Source: Candidatus Jettenia caeni
GTDB lineage: Bacteria; Planctomycetota; Brocadiia; Brocadiales; Brocadiaceae
Length of the DNA: 64,000 bases
Assembly: GCA_000296795.1 (NCBI GenBank)
Contig: BAFH01000004.1
Span: 930,001-994,000, forward strand
Reading direction: 5' to 3'
Position 1 is the first letter of the stretch. Each line of letters opens with the position of its first letter. The notes beneath the pieces are model-generated. The model was given only the letters and a program-made list of their open reading frames with translations, ran no database searches and had not been told where the DNA came from. A program made the translations under genes and the position numbers. Below, one piece after another: positions 26,448 through 35,144 of the stretch.

Positions 26448-26666
26448 ATGAGTTGGATTTGTCCGCATCAGATAAATGATGAATGTGCCCGGTTAAGGAA
26501 AAAATGCCAACCCTCACAAAAAGGTTGTGTATTGGAAGGCGGGGTTAAATTTATCGATTATCAGAGAAATAGCGAAAATACAAAGGATTTAAGAGAGGAA
26601 AAGAGACAGGATAATAAGGCAGATTCCCACAGAATTCAGAGAAGACAACGAAAAAACAAGAAATAG
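26448..26666 (+). CDS. Small cysteine-containing protein of unknown function
   Basis: 72 residues from ATG 26448, with AGAAAGAGGA before it. The N-terminus holds four cysteines (WICPHQ, DECAR, KKCQP, KGCVL) in the first 30 residues and so may bind metal; the C-terminal half is charged and low-complexity. No signal peptide. It lies 20 bases after the second permease and is probably the last gene of the efflux operon. I do not recognise a named family. Confidence 0.6.
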   Translation: MSWICPHQINDECARLRKKCQPSQKGCVLEGGVKFIDYQRNSENTKDLREEKRQDNKADSHRIQRRQRKNKK

Positions 26667-26693
26667 ATTACTGAAACAAATAAAGAGCAAAGT

Positions 26694-27513
26694 ATGCTGG
26701 CATGTATCCGGACACAACTAAGCACATCATTAAAGCGATTTTCACCTGATAAGAGTATACGCTGGCTCATGAACCGGCAAATATCTGAATCAGCTATTCT
26801 TGCCGGGATAGCTATTTTTGTGGGTCTCACCAGTGGAGCGGGTGTATGGCTCTTCAAGCAAATGTTTAGTTTAATATACCAGACTGCGTTCGATGGACTA
26901 GGTTTGCCTTGAGATCTTCTGGCGCACAGGAAGATTATTCTTCAGCAGCTCTATAACAGCACACAGTGGCTTGAGTTTAACAGGATAGGCATCATCTTAG
27001 GTCACACCTGGGTAATTGGATGATTATTCTTGTTCCAACTATGGGTGGTCTTGCTGTTGGGCTAATCGCCCATTTTCTCATCGGCAAAGAGTGCTACCCT
27101 GGGATCAATGTTTGGACAATTATCGCGTCTTTCCGACAATCTTGTACGCTCACTTGTTGCAGCGGGTGCGGCAGGGGGAATTGCTGCGGGTTTTAATGCA
27201 CCAATTACCGGAGTATTTTTTGCATTAGAAATTATTGTTGGAGAACTAGGTGTTAGTGCATTCGGTGTTGTTACATTAGCTTCGGTAGTCTCATCGGTGT
27301 TCACACAGGGTGATCGGGACCACAACCTGCATTCCACATACCTGAACATGCATTTAATTCAGCATGGGAATTACCCTTCTATTTGGGGCTTGGTATACTG
27401 GCCGGGTCTAGCGCAGCATTCTATATCTATTTACATCATTTCACACGAAATACCTTTGAAAAATGGCGAATTCCACGATGGCTAAAGCCCGCAATAGCTG
27501 GTCTCTGTATATG
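26694..27513 (+). pseudogene. Decayed ClC-family chloride channel
   Basis: Fragments of a ClC channel lie in several frames. The 72-residue opening (26694-26912, membrane helix near AGIAIFVGLTSGAGVWLF) stops early. A second piece near 27018 reads LVPTMGGLAVGLIAHFLIGK. A third (27090-27330) reads LGSMFGQLSRLSDN and GAAGGIAAGFNAPITGVFFALE, the helix F-G region of ClC proteins. Between the second and third pieces about 50 residues are missing, including the expected GSGxxxGPEGP selectivity loop. The end is cut after WLKPAIAGLC. Stops, frameshifts and the internal deletion make it non-functional. Confidence 0.85.
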
Positions 27514-27591
27514 AATTAGCTTTAACCCGCCGCACAGCTATTCGGCATCAACACATAAGCGTACCCTGATAAAACACAACCATTTCTCAAA

Positions 27592-28080
27592 TCATCGAAA
27601 AGCAATACTGGTATTTCTAAACAACGACTTATGATAAACCGATGCAGGATCTCTTAACGTTTCATCGGACTGGTTTTGTGATGTGATATCCTGAATCGTA
27701 CCGTAGATACGAATAACCCGGCCCTGTTCCTTTCCCCATATAGGCTGAGCGAAATCACGCAACCATCGGCTTTCACCATTTTTAGCAATGATACGAAACT
27801 CACTTACATGGGACTGGCCTGAGAGCAGATTATCAAGATGCTTCATAAAGATGTGAATATCATCTGGATGAATAAGGCTAAGCCAACCTCCACGGATATT
27901 TACCTCTTTCAGAGTATATCCGGTGATATGGGTAAAAGATTCAGTTACACATTCATATACCAGGGTATTGTTAGATTCTAACCGGCAATCATATGCATAC
28001 CTGGAGATATGTTCGTAACGTTTATAGAAGGAACGAAGATCTTCTTCAAAATAATTCATTGGAGATAGGTAAAATACCAC
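27592..28080 (-). CDS. Stand-alone PAS/PAC domain protein, probably a remnant
   Basis: Up to 162 residues (GTG 28080, or ATG 28059). One PAS fold with its PAC end: FTHITGYTLKEV, LSLIHPDD, EFRIIAKNGESRWLRDFAQP and GTIQDITSQNQSDETL. In kinases this end runs into another PAS or a HisKA domain; here the frame turns into an unrelated 20-residue tail and stops. No ribosome binding site is evident at either start. Next to the broken ClC gene, this looks like a leftover of a larger sensor. It may still be expressed. Confidence 0.6.
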   Translation of the reverse strand: MVFYLSPMNYFEEDLRSFYKRYEHISRYAYDCRLESNNTLVYECVTESFTHITGYTLKEVNIRGGWLSLIHPDDIHIFMKHLDNLLSGQSHVSEFRIIAKNGESRWLRDFAQPIWGKEQGRVIRIYGTIQDITSQNQSDETLRDPASVYHKSLFRNTSIAFR

Positions 28081-28204
28081 ATAATATTTTCAAAAAGAAT
28101 TAGTATTAGCAAATAGCATACTGAATCCTCGTGATTACATTCTCCTTTGAAGTATTATAGCATGTTGTAATATTATTTAAAGAAAAATATTTCTTTGTGA
28201 AATT

Positions 28205-28220
28205 GTTTTGTATAACAAAC
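28205..28220. promoter_or_regulatory. Palindrome upstream of the Xre gene
   Basis: TTGTATAACAA (28208-28218) within GTTTTGTATAACAAAC is an inverted repeat about 20 bases before the regulator start. Xre regulators often bind such sites to control themselves; this is inference from position and symmetry. Confidence 0.35.
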
Positions 28221-28239
28221 TGCTATACCATATGCTTCT

Positions 28240-28626
28240 ATGGAAAAAAGGAATATCGTAGGAAGCAATATAAGAAGATTTAGATTAGATGCTGGAATTA
28301 CTCAGGAAGAACTTGCCCTGATAAGCGGTCTATCACAGGGTTATATAAACCAATTAGAAAATGGCAGGAGAAATTATACGCAAAAATCGCTAGAACTCAT
28401 CGCACATGCCATGTCAATACCGTTGATAGAGTTCTTTAAAGAAGAAGAGAGCAAGCAGGTTTCTTTTGTTGCAGAAAAAGGCGATAATTACCAAAAGAAA
28501 AGCCCTAATAAGAGAGAATTTTTCCAACTTTTAAGTGATTTACCGGAACACATTATTGACCACTACCTCACTCTTCTAAAATTAGAACGTGAATTAGTAA
28601 TCAAGAATAAAAAAACTGCATTGTAG
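28240..28626 (+). CDS. Xre-family helix-turn-helix regulator
   Basis: 128 residues. Residues ~9-66 form the HTH_3/Cro fold: IRRFRLDAGITQEELALISG and LSQGYINQLENGRRNYTQ, with the recognition helix in the second stretch. The C-terminal half is helical and highly charged with no cupin or peptidase domain. Divergent from the PAS remnant. No toxin partner is seen next to it. Target genes unknown; a palindrome just upstream suggests self-control. Confidence 0.85.
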   Translation: MEKRNIVGSNIRRFRLDAGITQEELALISGLSQGYINQLENGRRNYTQKSLELIAHAMSIPLIEFFKEEESKQVSFVAEKGDNYQKKSPNKREFFQLLSDLPEHIIDHYLTLLKLERELVIKNKKTAL

Positions 28627-28758
28627 TAAACATACTATTCTTCTCATATTTAATACCCTTCATGGTATCCATAAAACAAATCTTTTCGTATTATCCTATA
28701 TAAGCGCTATTCCCCCTTTAGTAAAATAAAATACGAAGGATTCGTGCACAATCGCTTT

Positions 28759-31700
28759 TTACTCTTCACTTTTGTACTTTTTTAACAACAGCTTTCCCAT
28801 ATCAACAGCAGACAGAGGGTGACTGTAAATATATCCTTGTATTTCGTTACAACAGATCTGGTGCAAAAAAGCTAATTGCTCTTTGTTTTCAACACCCTCA
28901 GCAATTACCTTTAATTTAAGACTTTCTGCTATGGCAATAATAGCGGTAACAATTGCTGCATCATCCTGGTTCGTAGTAATATCCCGCACAAATGATTGAT
29001 CAATCTTAATCGTATCTATGGAAAATCGTCTTAAGTAACTGAGAGAGGAATACCCCATGCCAAAGTCATCAATGGAAAGTCGTATTCCAAGTTCCTTTAG
29101 TTCACAGAGCACTTTGAGGCTTGATTCAATATTGTGCATAACAATGCTCTCGGTAATCTCCAGCTCTAAATATTTTGGATCAAGACCGGTTTCTTTTAGC
29201 ACGCCTGCAACCATGCCTACAAGATTTTGTTGCTTTATTTGACGTGCCGAGAGGTTTACCGAGACACGGAGTGTAGGAAAGCCTGCATTATGCCACGCTT
29301 TGGCCTGAGTACAAGCTGTAGTCAGAACCCATTCACCAATAGGTATAATAAAACCTGTCTCTTCTGCAATGGGAATAAACTTAGATGGATAGATCATACC
29401 GAGGTCGGGATGCTTCCAGCGTACAAGGGCCTCTACACCAATAATTTGCTCTGTATCCATATCTACCTGCGGCTGGTAATATATCGAGAGTTCTCCCCTT
29501 TCAAGCACTTTTCGCAAGGAGTTTTCCAGCATCATTCTCTCAAAGTTATTACTATTCATGCTTTCCATGTAGAACTCGAAGGTGTTTCTGCCCTGCTCTT
29601 TCGCATGATACATCGCAGTATCAGCCTTTTTGATCAGCATACTAGCATCATCGGCGTCAATGGGATAGATACTTACACCTATGCTCGTAGTGGTGTGAAT
29701 CTCGTATCCTTCAATCTGGAAAGGTTGGTATAATACATCAAGGATCTTCTGCGCAACAATAGCAGCATTCTTTGCGTGAGCAAGGTCAGGAACGACAACA
29801 ATAAATTCATCGCCACCCATACGGACAATGGTATTGCTCTCACGCATACATCGTGTCAGGCGCTCCGCAACAGCCTTCAACAGTAAATCACCCATGTGAT
29901 GTCCCAGGGTATCATTGATGGTTTTAAAGCGGTCCAGATCAAGAAGCATAACAGCAACCATATGCTCATTCCGTTTTGCCTGCATAATAGCTACTTCCAG
30001 ACGGTCTTGTAGCAAAATGCGGTTAGGCAAATTGGTAAGGGCATCGTGGTAGGCCATATGATTAATAAGAGATTCCGATTGCCTTCGCGCAATTGCGTTC
30101 CCTATAATCTCCGCCGTAATACGAAGCAGGGCTAAATCTTCCTCATACCGTGAACCGGTAGTCAGGGCATTATCGAAACCTATAAATCCAACTAATCTCT
30201 TTTCAGCATATACCGGTAGCGCCAACAACGATTTGATAGCATATTTCTCTAATACCTCCTTTTCAGCAACAGCCTCCGGAGACATTTTGGAAACATCGGG
30301 GATATGAATTACATCGCCAGTATGTAACTTTTCCATTAACCAGGGAAATTTTGAAGTAGGAAGATTCTGAAGATTTTGTATTTTGGAGTTAATCTCCTTA
30401 GCACACCACTCATGGGTATTGTCCATAATACCACCTTTGTCACGGAACTGAAATAAGTAAACTCTATCCGCTTCACTCAATAGACCTATATCAGCCAACG
30501 AAACGGAAATAGCATTATTGAAGTCCGAAAGAGCAACAAATCTTGTAGAGATGCTGGCTACCGTTTTTTCAAAATCTATTCTCCGCCTGAGGGCCTCATC
30601 TGCCTGTTTTTGCTCAATAAACTTGCCGATCTGCCCACCGATAGACATCATCATCGTAAGAAGGTCTTCGTCGGGTTGTTGTACCTCGTGGCTAAAAAAC
30701 TCAAGAACACCTAATATTTCATTCCTGGTAAAAACAGGAAAACCAAAAGCCCCATGTAAGTCTTCTTTAGCAGCAAGCGCAGCCCGAAGAAAGCTTGCAT
30801 CACGGGCAATATCGCTGATCCATATGGGTTTGCTGGAAGCCCAAATTTTTCCCGGCAATCCAGTACCAAAGGAAAAAACAATCTGCCGACTCAATGCCTT
30901 AAACCCTGGTACCTCCACGAAAGGCCTATGCCAGATTTCAATACAACGTAACACGTTAGTTTTCTGATCTATAGTCCAGAAAATACCTATATCCCATCCC
31001 AAACTCTCACACACAGCCTGAATGATTTTGGGGATAACTTCATCAATGGCGATTGACTCTACCAATACACGAGTTGTAGCGTATTGTAAGCACAAATGTC
31101 GTTCAACTTTTTTACGATCAGTAATATCTTCCTTAATCGCAATGAAGTTCGTAATAACACCGTCAGGATTTTTTACCGGGGAAATAGATGTCAGTTCCCA
31201 ATAGAGTTCACCATTTTTCTTCTTGTTAATAAATTCTCCCTGCCATTTATTACCAGAAGTGATTGTATTCCATAATTGTTTATAGTTTTCATATGGAGTT
31301 TTACCGGATTTCAAAACGCTGGGATTTTTTCCCATAATTTCTTCGCTCGTATACCCTGTTAATTTCATGAAATTGGCATTGACATATTCGATTTTTCCCT
31401 CAGTATCAGTAACGATAATCGAATTTGAAATTTGTTCGATAGCATTTGATAACTTACAAAGCTCCTCCATATGCTTACGTTCGGTAATATCCTGAACTAT
31501 TCCATTCACCTGAACCACCATGCCCGTATCATCAAGGATAACTTCTGCCTGGCCATGGACAATGCGTACAGAGCCTCCCGGTAGAACAATGCGATGCTCA
31601 ATACGGTAAGGCTTTCCCCTGGATAATGCCTCATCAAGAGATTGCTTTACCAGTACTCTGTCATCAGGATGAACGGAATTGAGATACGCCTCACAGACCC

Positions 31701-32250
31701 CATCAATTGTCTGTGGAGCGAAACCAAAGATGCGATACATCTCGTCTGACCAATACGTTTTATTCTCCCTCATATTCCATTGCCAATTCCCCAGATGGGC
31801 GATTCGTTGTGCATTGGCAAGACTGGCCTCGCTTTTCCGAAGCGCCTCTTCTGCTTCTTTACGCTTTCTTCGTTCCTCTGCTTCTTTCAGTTCCCGTTCA
31901 ATGGCAGGAACAAGCCGCGCCAGGTTATCCTTCATAAGGTAATCATGAGCCCCTGCTCTCATGGCTGCTACTGCTATCTCCTCTCCAATAGTACCCGATA
32001 CAATGATAAATGGCAGATCAAGCCCACTGAGCTGTAACTGCGTAAGCGCACCAATCCCGCTAAAGAGCGGCATGGAGTGATCGGAAAGGACAACATCCCA
32101 TTCCTGTTGTTCAAGCAGTATCTTCATGCCTGAGGCCGTCTCGACCCGCTCGTAAACCGGATCATAGCCGCCACATCTCAATTCACGGAGGAGCAGTTCT
32201 GTATCATCCGGTGAGTCTTCGATGATCAATACACGGAGTAGTTTCCTCAT
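28759..32250 (-). CDS. REC-PAS-PAS-GAF-GAF-GGDEF-EAL response regulator
   Basis: 1163 residues from ATG 32250 (AGAGAGAAC upstream). Order: receiver domain (about 1-125, phospho-Asp in VVLSDHSMP), a charged coiled coil, two PAS/PAC domains (about 155-375), two GAF domains (about 390-725), GGDEF (about 735-890) and EAL (about 905-1155). The cyclase motif GGDEF and the phosphodiesterase motif EAL (VEALVRW) are both intact. The product-inhibition I-site position before GGDEF reads RESN, not RxxD, so feedback inhibition may be lost. It makes and/or breaks c-di-GMP. The first ~155 residues are encoded by DNA identical to part of the hybrid kinase gene at 43767-45728. Confidence 0.92.
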   Translation of the reverse strand: MRKLLRVLIIEDSPDDTELLLRELRCGGYDPVYERVETASGMKILLEQQEWDVVLSDHSMPLFSGIGALTQLQLSGLDLPFIIVSGTIGEEIAVAAMRAGAHDYLMKDNLARLVPAIERELKEAEERRKRKEAEEALRKSEASLANAQRIAHLGNWQWNMRENKTYWSDEMYRIFGFAPQTIDGVCEAYLNSVHPDDRVLVKQSLDEALSRGKPYRIEHRIVLPGGSVRIVHGQAEVILDDTGMVVQVNGIVQDITERKHMEELCKLSNAIEQISNSIIVTDTEGKIEYVNANFMKLTGYTSEEIMGKNPSVLKSGKTPYENYKQLWNTITSGNKWQGEFINKKKNGELYWELTSISPVKNPDGVITNFIAIKEDITDRKKVERHLCLQYATTRVLVESIAIDEVIPKIIQAVCESLGWDIGIFWTIDQKTNVLRCIEIWHRPFVEVPGFKALSRQIVFSFGTGLPGKIWASSKPIWISDIARDASFLRAALAAKEDLHGAFGFPVFTRNEILGVLEFFSHEVQQPDEDLLTMMMSIGGQIGKFIEQKQADEALRRRIDFEKTVASISTRFVALSDFNNAISVSLADIGLLSEADRVYLFQFRDKGGIMDNTHEWCAKEINSKIQNLQNLPTSKFPWLMEKLHTGDVIHIPDVSKMSPEAVAEKEVLEKYAIKSLLALPVYAEKRLVGFIGFDNALTTGSRYEEDLALLRITAEIIGNAIARRQSESLINHMAYHDALTNLPNRILLQDRLEVAIMQAKRNEHMVAVMLLDLDRFKTINDTLGHHMGDLLLKAVAERLTRCMRESNTIVRMGGDEFIVVVPDLAHAKNAAIVAQKILDVLYQPFQIEGYEIHTTTSIGVSIYPIDADDASMLIKKADTAMYHAKEQGRNTFEFYMESMNSNNFERMMLENSLRKVLERGELSIYYQPQVDMDTEQIIGVEALVRWKHPDLGMIYPSKFIPIAEETGFIIPIGEWVLTTACTQAKAWHNAGFPTLRVSVNLSARQIKQQNLVGMVAGVLKETGLDPKYLELEITESIVMHNIESSLKVLCELKELGIRLSIDDFGMGYSSLSYLRRFSIDTIKIDQSFVRDITTNQDDAAIVTAIIAIAESLKLKVIAEGVENKEQLAFLHQICCNEIQGYIYSHPLSAVDMGKLLLKKYKSEE
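31759..32223. repeat. 465-bp direct repeat, copy 1
   Basis: Encodes the receiver domain and coiled coil of the GGDEF-EAL protein. I read it base by base as identical to 45237-45701 in the same orientation. Outside the block the two genes diverge at once. Confidence 0.88.
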
Positions 32251-32395
32251 TTTTATGTTCTCTCTTAATTGCTTGTCAATCACTGGTGCAGAGTCTTCAT
32301 TTTTTCAAACGTAAACATACATTTTTGAAAACAAAAATCAAGAAGATTTTATCTACTCCGATTCTGACATTCTTTTTCCTAACGTAAAAAACTTC

Positions 32396-32424
32396 TTGCC
32401 TTACCTTTTTTCTGATGGTATCAT
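32396..32424 (+). promoter_or_regulatory. Probable promoter of tRNA-Cys
   Basis: TTGCCT (32396-32401) and TATCAT (32419-32424) with a 17-base spacer, about 34 bases before the tRNA. Confidence 0.5.
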
Positions 32425-32457
32425 AAAACACTTACATAATTATAAAAATAAAATACA

Positions 32458-32530
32458 GGCGGCATCGCCAAGTGGACTAAGGCCACGGTTTGCAAAACCG
32501 TTATCCTGGGTTCGAATCCCAGTGCCGCCT
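32458..32530 (+). tRNA. tRNA-Cys (anticodon GCA)
   Basis: Acceptor arms GGCGGCA/TGCCGCC pair, with discriminator T at 32530 as expected for Cys. Anticodon loop reads TTTGCAAAA, anticodon GCA, in the stem ACGGT/ACCGT. T-loop GGTTCGAATCC. CCA is not encoded. Confidence 0.95.
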
Positions 32531-32718
32531 TTTAATTAATACCTGCTAACGGTACCAATGAGTACGCCGTAAAGATTAGCCACACAATGAATACAAATCT
32601 ACACAAATACGAAATGGAAAGAAAATTACGATACCTTTAAGAGGCCCTGTTTATCCTTTTTTTGTTTGTGCCTGCTTGTGTAAATTAATGGTTAGATTAT
32701 TGTGAAATGAATATCATC

Positions 32719-32803
32719 GGGCGAGTGGTGGAATGGCAGACACGAAGGACTTAAAATCCTTTGACCGTAAAAGGTCATGTGGGTTCGACTCCCACCTCGC
32801 CCA
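32719..32803 (+). tRNA. tRNA-Leu (anticodon TAA)
   Basis: Class II tRNA of 85 bases. Acceptor GGGCGAG/CTCGCCC, discriminator A. Anticodon stem AAGGA/TCCTT around CTTAAAA gives TAA. A long variable arm (TGACC...GGTCA) and the T-loop GGTTCGACTCC support Leu. CCA is not encoded. 188 bases after tRNA-Cys. Confidence 0.95.
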
Positions 32804-32966
32804 TGTATAGAGGAATATTTGGTGTTATATTTGCCTTAAGAAAAAAAATCCCTATTCTTGCCTTTATTCCTGTTATGAATGAGGCAATTTGAATGTAGCT
32901 TCTCCGTAAAAATATCAAAATCAGGGAACTTATTTAATAGGTGATTTGTTAAGTATCATACATTTT

Positions 32967-33197
32967 ATGGACATTAAACTTTTAAAATATTTTATGCTTA
33001 AACCAAAAACAGCGATAGAGATAGATCCGGAAATATTCGAGGCTTTAAAGCAGATTACGGCAAAGAACCCCCGTCTTTCAGTTAATCTCCTCATCGATGT
33101 TGGATTAGATTATATTTCAAACCTAAAAGAAGAAGACCTCCTGAAGCTTATCACTGAATACTATGGAAGAAAACATACCCCTCGCACATCCATTTAA
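32967..33197 (+). CDS. Small protein, ribbon-helix-helix-like
   Basis: 76 residues from ATG 32967 (a TTG at 32946 is also in frame). The core KTAIEIDPEIFEALKQI followed by SVNLLIDVGLDYIS has the strand-helix-helix pattern of Arc/MetJ-type DNA-binding proteins, but no family match is certain. No clear ribosome binding site. No toxin gene lies beside it. Confidence 0.45.
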   Translation: MDIKLLKYFMLKPKTAIEIDPEIFEALKQITAKNPRLSVNLLIDVGLDYISNLKEEDLLKLITEYYGRKHTPRTSI

Positions 33198-33248
33198 ACT
33201 AAATTTTTGTTAGTTCACAATTAAAATTATCTTTACTAAGGAGTATTT

Positions 33249-34349
33249 ATGTTTAAAAGAGTTACTATTTTTATGATTTTCTTAAGTGTATTTGCTTTAT
33301 CCTTTTATGGTTGTGGAAAAAGCGAATTCAATAATCCGCAATTAAGTGGTGAAACAACTGAACAAGATTTCGCGAAAATACACAAAAATGTCGAATTTGA
33401 TAAAAAGGATAAAGAAAAAATGCATGAGACAGGGATGTCTATGGAGGGCGGTGGGCATGGTATGAGCGCTCATGGCAAGAAGGAAAAGATTGATCCCAAT
33501 AAGGTAATCGCCACGGTTAACAATGAAAAAATTCTCCGCAAGGAGTTGGATACAATCCTGAACCGCTTCAGAAACCATGTAAATCCCATTGCATTAGCTT
33601 CTATGGAGCAACAAATCACAGAACAACTTGTTACGCAAAATTTGTTACGGCAATTTGTTACAGAGAATAAGCTAACTGTTAAGGAAGAGATTGTAGATAA
33701 AGAAATTAACAAAATGCGGGATAATATCAAAAACAATCCATCTACAAAAGATAAGACATTAGAACAGTTTTTGGAATTCCAAGGCAGTAATATAGATGAA
33801 TTAAAAACTGCGATTCGTATGTCAGCCGCCATTGAAAGCTATGTATCCAAAAATATCAATGACAAAAAGATGGAAGACTATTTCATGAAAAATCTTAGCA
33901 ATTTTAATGGTGAATCCGTTACAGCCAGCCATATACTGGTTGATACAAAAGAGATGAAGACTCAAGAGGAATTGGATAAGGCAAAGGCAAAAATTGACTC
34001 CATTAAAAAAGAGCTCGATGAAGGGGCTGATTTTGCCGAATTGGCTAAAAAATATTCTGATTGTCCAACCGGAAAAACTGGTGGCGGATTAGGTTCCTTC
34101 CCCAAACAAGGCGCTATGGTTGAATCCTTTGCTAATGCGGCTTTTGCTACAGAAGTAGGTAAAATCAGCGATCCGGTAAAGACAGAATTTGGGTATCACC
34201 TGATCAAAGTTACAGCTCACACCTCTCCAAAAGACATAAGTTTTAGCGAGGTAAAAGATAAAGTACGGGAAGAAGTAACTGCGGTTGAAATGAATACCCT
34301 TGTCAAGAATTTGCGGGAAAAGGCAAAGATCGAAATTACTTTACCATAA
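33249..34349 (+). CDS. PpiC/SurA-type peptidyl-prolyl isomerase, secreted or lipoprotein
   Basis: 366 residues. Signal peptide of about 20 residues ending FYGC-GKS, a possible though imperfect lipobox. A short His/Met/Gly-rich stretch (about 60-80) follows; it may bind metal. Then a SurA_N-like helical part (about 85-215) and one parvulin domain (about 220-320): SHILVDTKE, FAELAKKYSDCPTGKTGGGLG and FGYHLIKV. It folds exported proteins. It stands 14 bases before cytochrome c maturation genes, so it may help c-type cytochromes fold. GGAG lies before the start. Confidence 0.9.
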   Translation: MFKRVTIFMIFLSVFALSFYGCGKSEFNNPQLSGETTEQDFAKIHKNVEFDKKDKEKMHETGMSMEGGGHGMSAHGKKEKIDPNKVIATVNNEKILRKELDTILNRFRNHVNPIALASMEQQITEQLVTQNLLRQFVTENKLTVKEEIVDKEINKMRDNIKNNPSTKDKTLEQFLEFQGSNIDELKTAIRMSAAIESYVSKNINDKKMEDYFMKNLSNFNGESVTASHILVDTKEMKTQEELDKAKAKIDSIKKELDEGADFAELAKKYSDCPTGKTGGGLGSFPKQGAMVESFANAAFATEVGKISDPVKTEFGYHLIKVTAHTSPKDISFSEVKDKVREEVTAVEMNTLVKNLREKAKIEITLP

Positions 34350-34363
34350 CGGAAACAGCTAAA

Positions 34364-35131
34364 ATGGAAACAGCTCATTTTCTTAACCAGGTCTCTATAC
34401 TTATCTATTGGATCTGCTTCGGCGCTTACTCAATCTATTGGGTTTTTGGATTCACACGATGGAAATTACGATTCTTTATTCTATTAGGAATTGTTATTCT
34501 CCATATCGTAACCATCATACTTCGTGGTATATCGATAGAGTATTTTCCTTTAACCAATAAGTTTGAATCCTTTAATGCCTTTGCCGCTGCTGCATTTATT
34601 ATTCTGCTCATCTATGCAAAAACAGAAAGCCCTATCTATCGCATGTCATTGTTTGGAGTTGGATATGGCTTCTATGTGGCAGCCATGCTCTTCCCAAAAG
34701 GGTTGAGTTACGCTCCTCCCCTGATGCTTACTATCTGGTATATATTACACGTTCCCTTATCCTTTTTCTGTTATGCCTTATGGGTCAGCGCTATGGCTGC
34801 AGCCGTTGCGCGGTATTTCGTATCAGGCGAAAAAAGACCGTACGATCAAATCATCGACTCGGGTTTTCAATATGGTCTTATTACCTTTTCAATCTCTATG
34901 ATATTTGGGGGATTATGGGGATATGTCGCATGGGGATCGTATTTCCTCTGGGATGCTAAGGTCGTCTGGTCTGTAATAATCTGGTTTTTTTATGCTACCT
35001 GTCTCCATCTTGATTACTGGCCAGAGGCAAAATGGCTTAAGCCGCCTATGGCCATTGCAGGATTTATCATACTCTTAATGACCTATGTAGGTACGAGTTT
35101 TCTCATTGGCAGTTCTCATAGTTTTCAATGA
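34364..35131 (+). CDS. ccsA: CcsA/ResC-type cytochrome c biogenesis protein
   Basis: 255 residues with about eight membrane helices. The Trp-rich haem-handling motif WGYVAWGSYFLWDAK lies near residues 185-200, and flanking histidines occur in WYILHVPLS and CLHLDYW. With ResB it moves haem out and joins it to CxxCH sites (system II). Overlaps the frame of the next gene's longest form; the real next start is 14 bases downstream. Confidence 0.88.
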   Translation: METAHFLNQVSILIYWICFGAYSIYWVFGFTRWKLRFFILLGIVILHIVTIILRGISIEYFPLTNKFESFNAFAAAAFIILLIYAKTESPIYRMSLFGVGYGFYVAAMLFPKGLSYAPPLMLTIWYILHVPLSFFCYALWVSAMAAAVARYFVSGEKRPYDQIIDSGFQYGLITFSISMIFGGLWGYVAWGSYFLWDAKVVWSVIIWFFYATCLHLDYWPEAKWLKPPMAIAGFIILLMTYVGTSFLIGSSHSFQ

Positions 35132-35144
35132 AGTAAAATCTTAC

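Noticed and set aside
27062..27485. Overlapping frames around the ClC region on both strands
   Set aside because: Plus-strand pieces belong to the ClC pseudogene; the minus-strand frame is its shadow.
32531..32718. A third tRNA between tRNA-Cys and tRNA-Leu
   Set aside because: No T-loop GGTTCRANYCC sequence or acceptor pairing in the gap.
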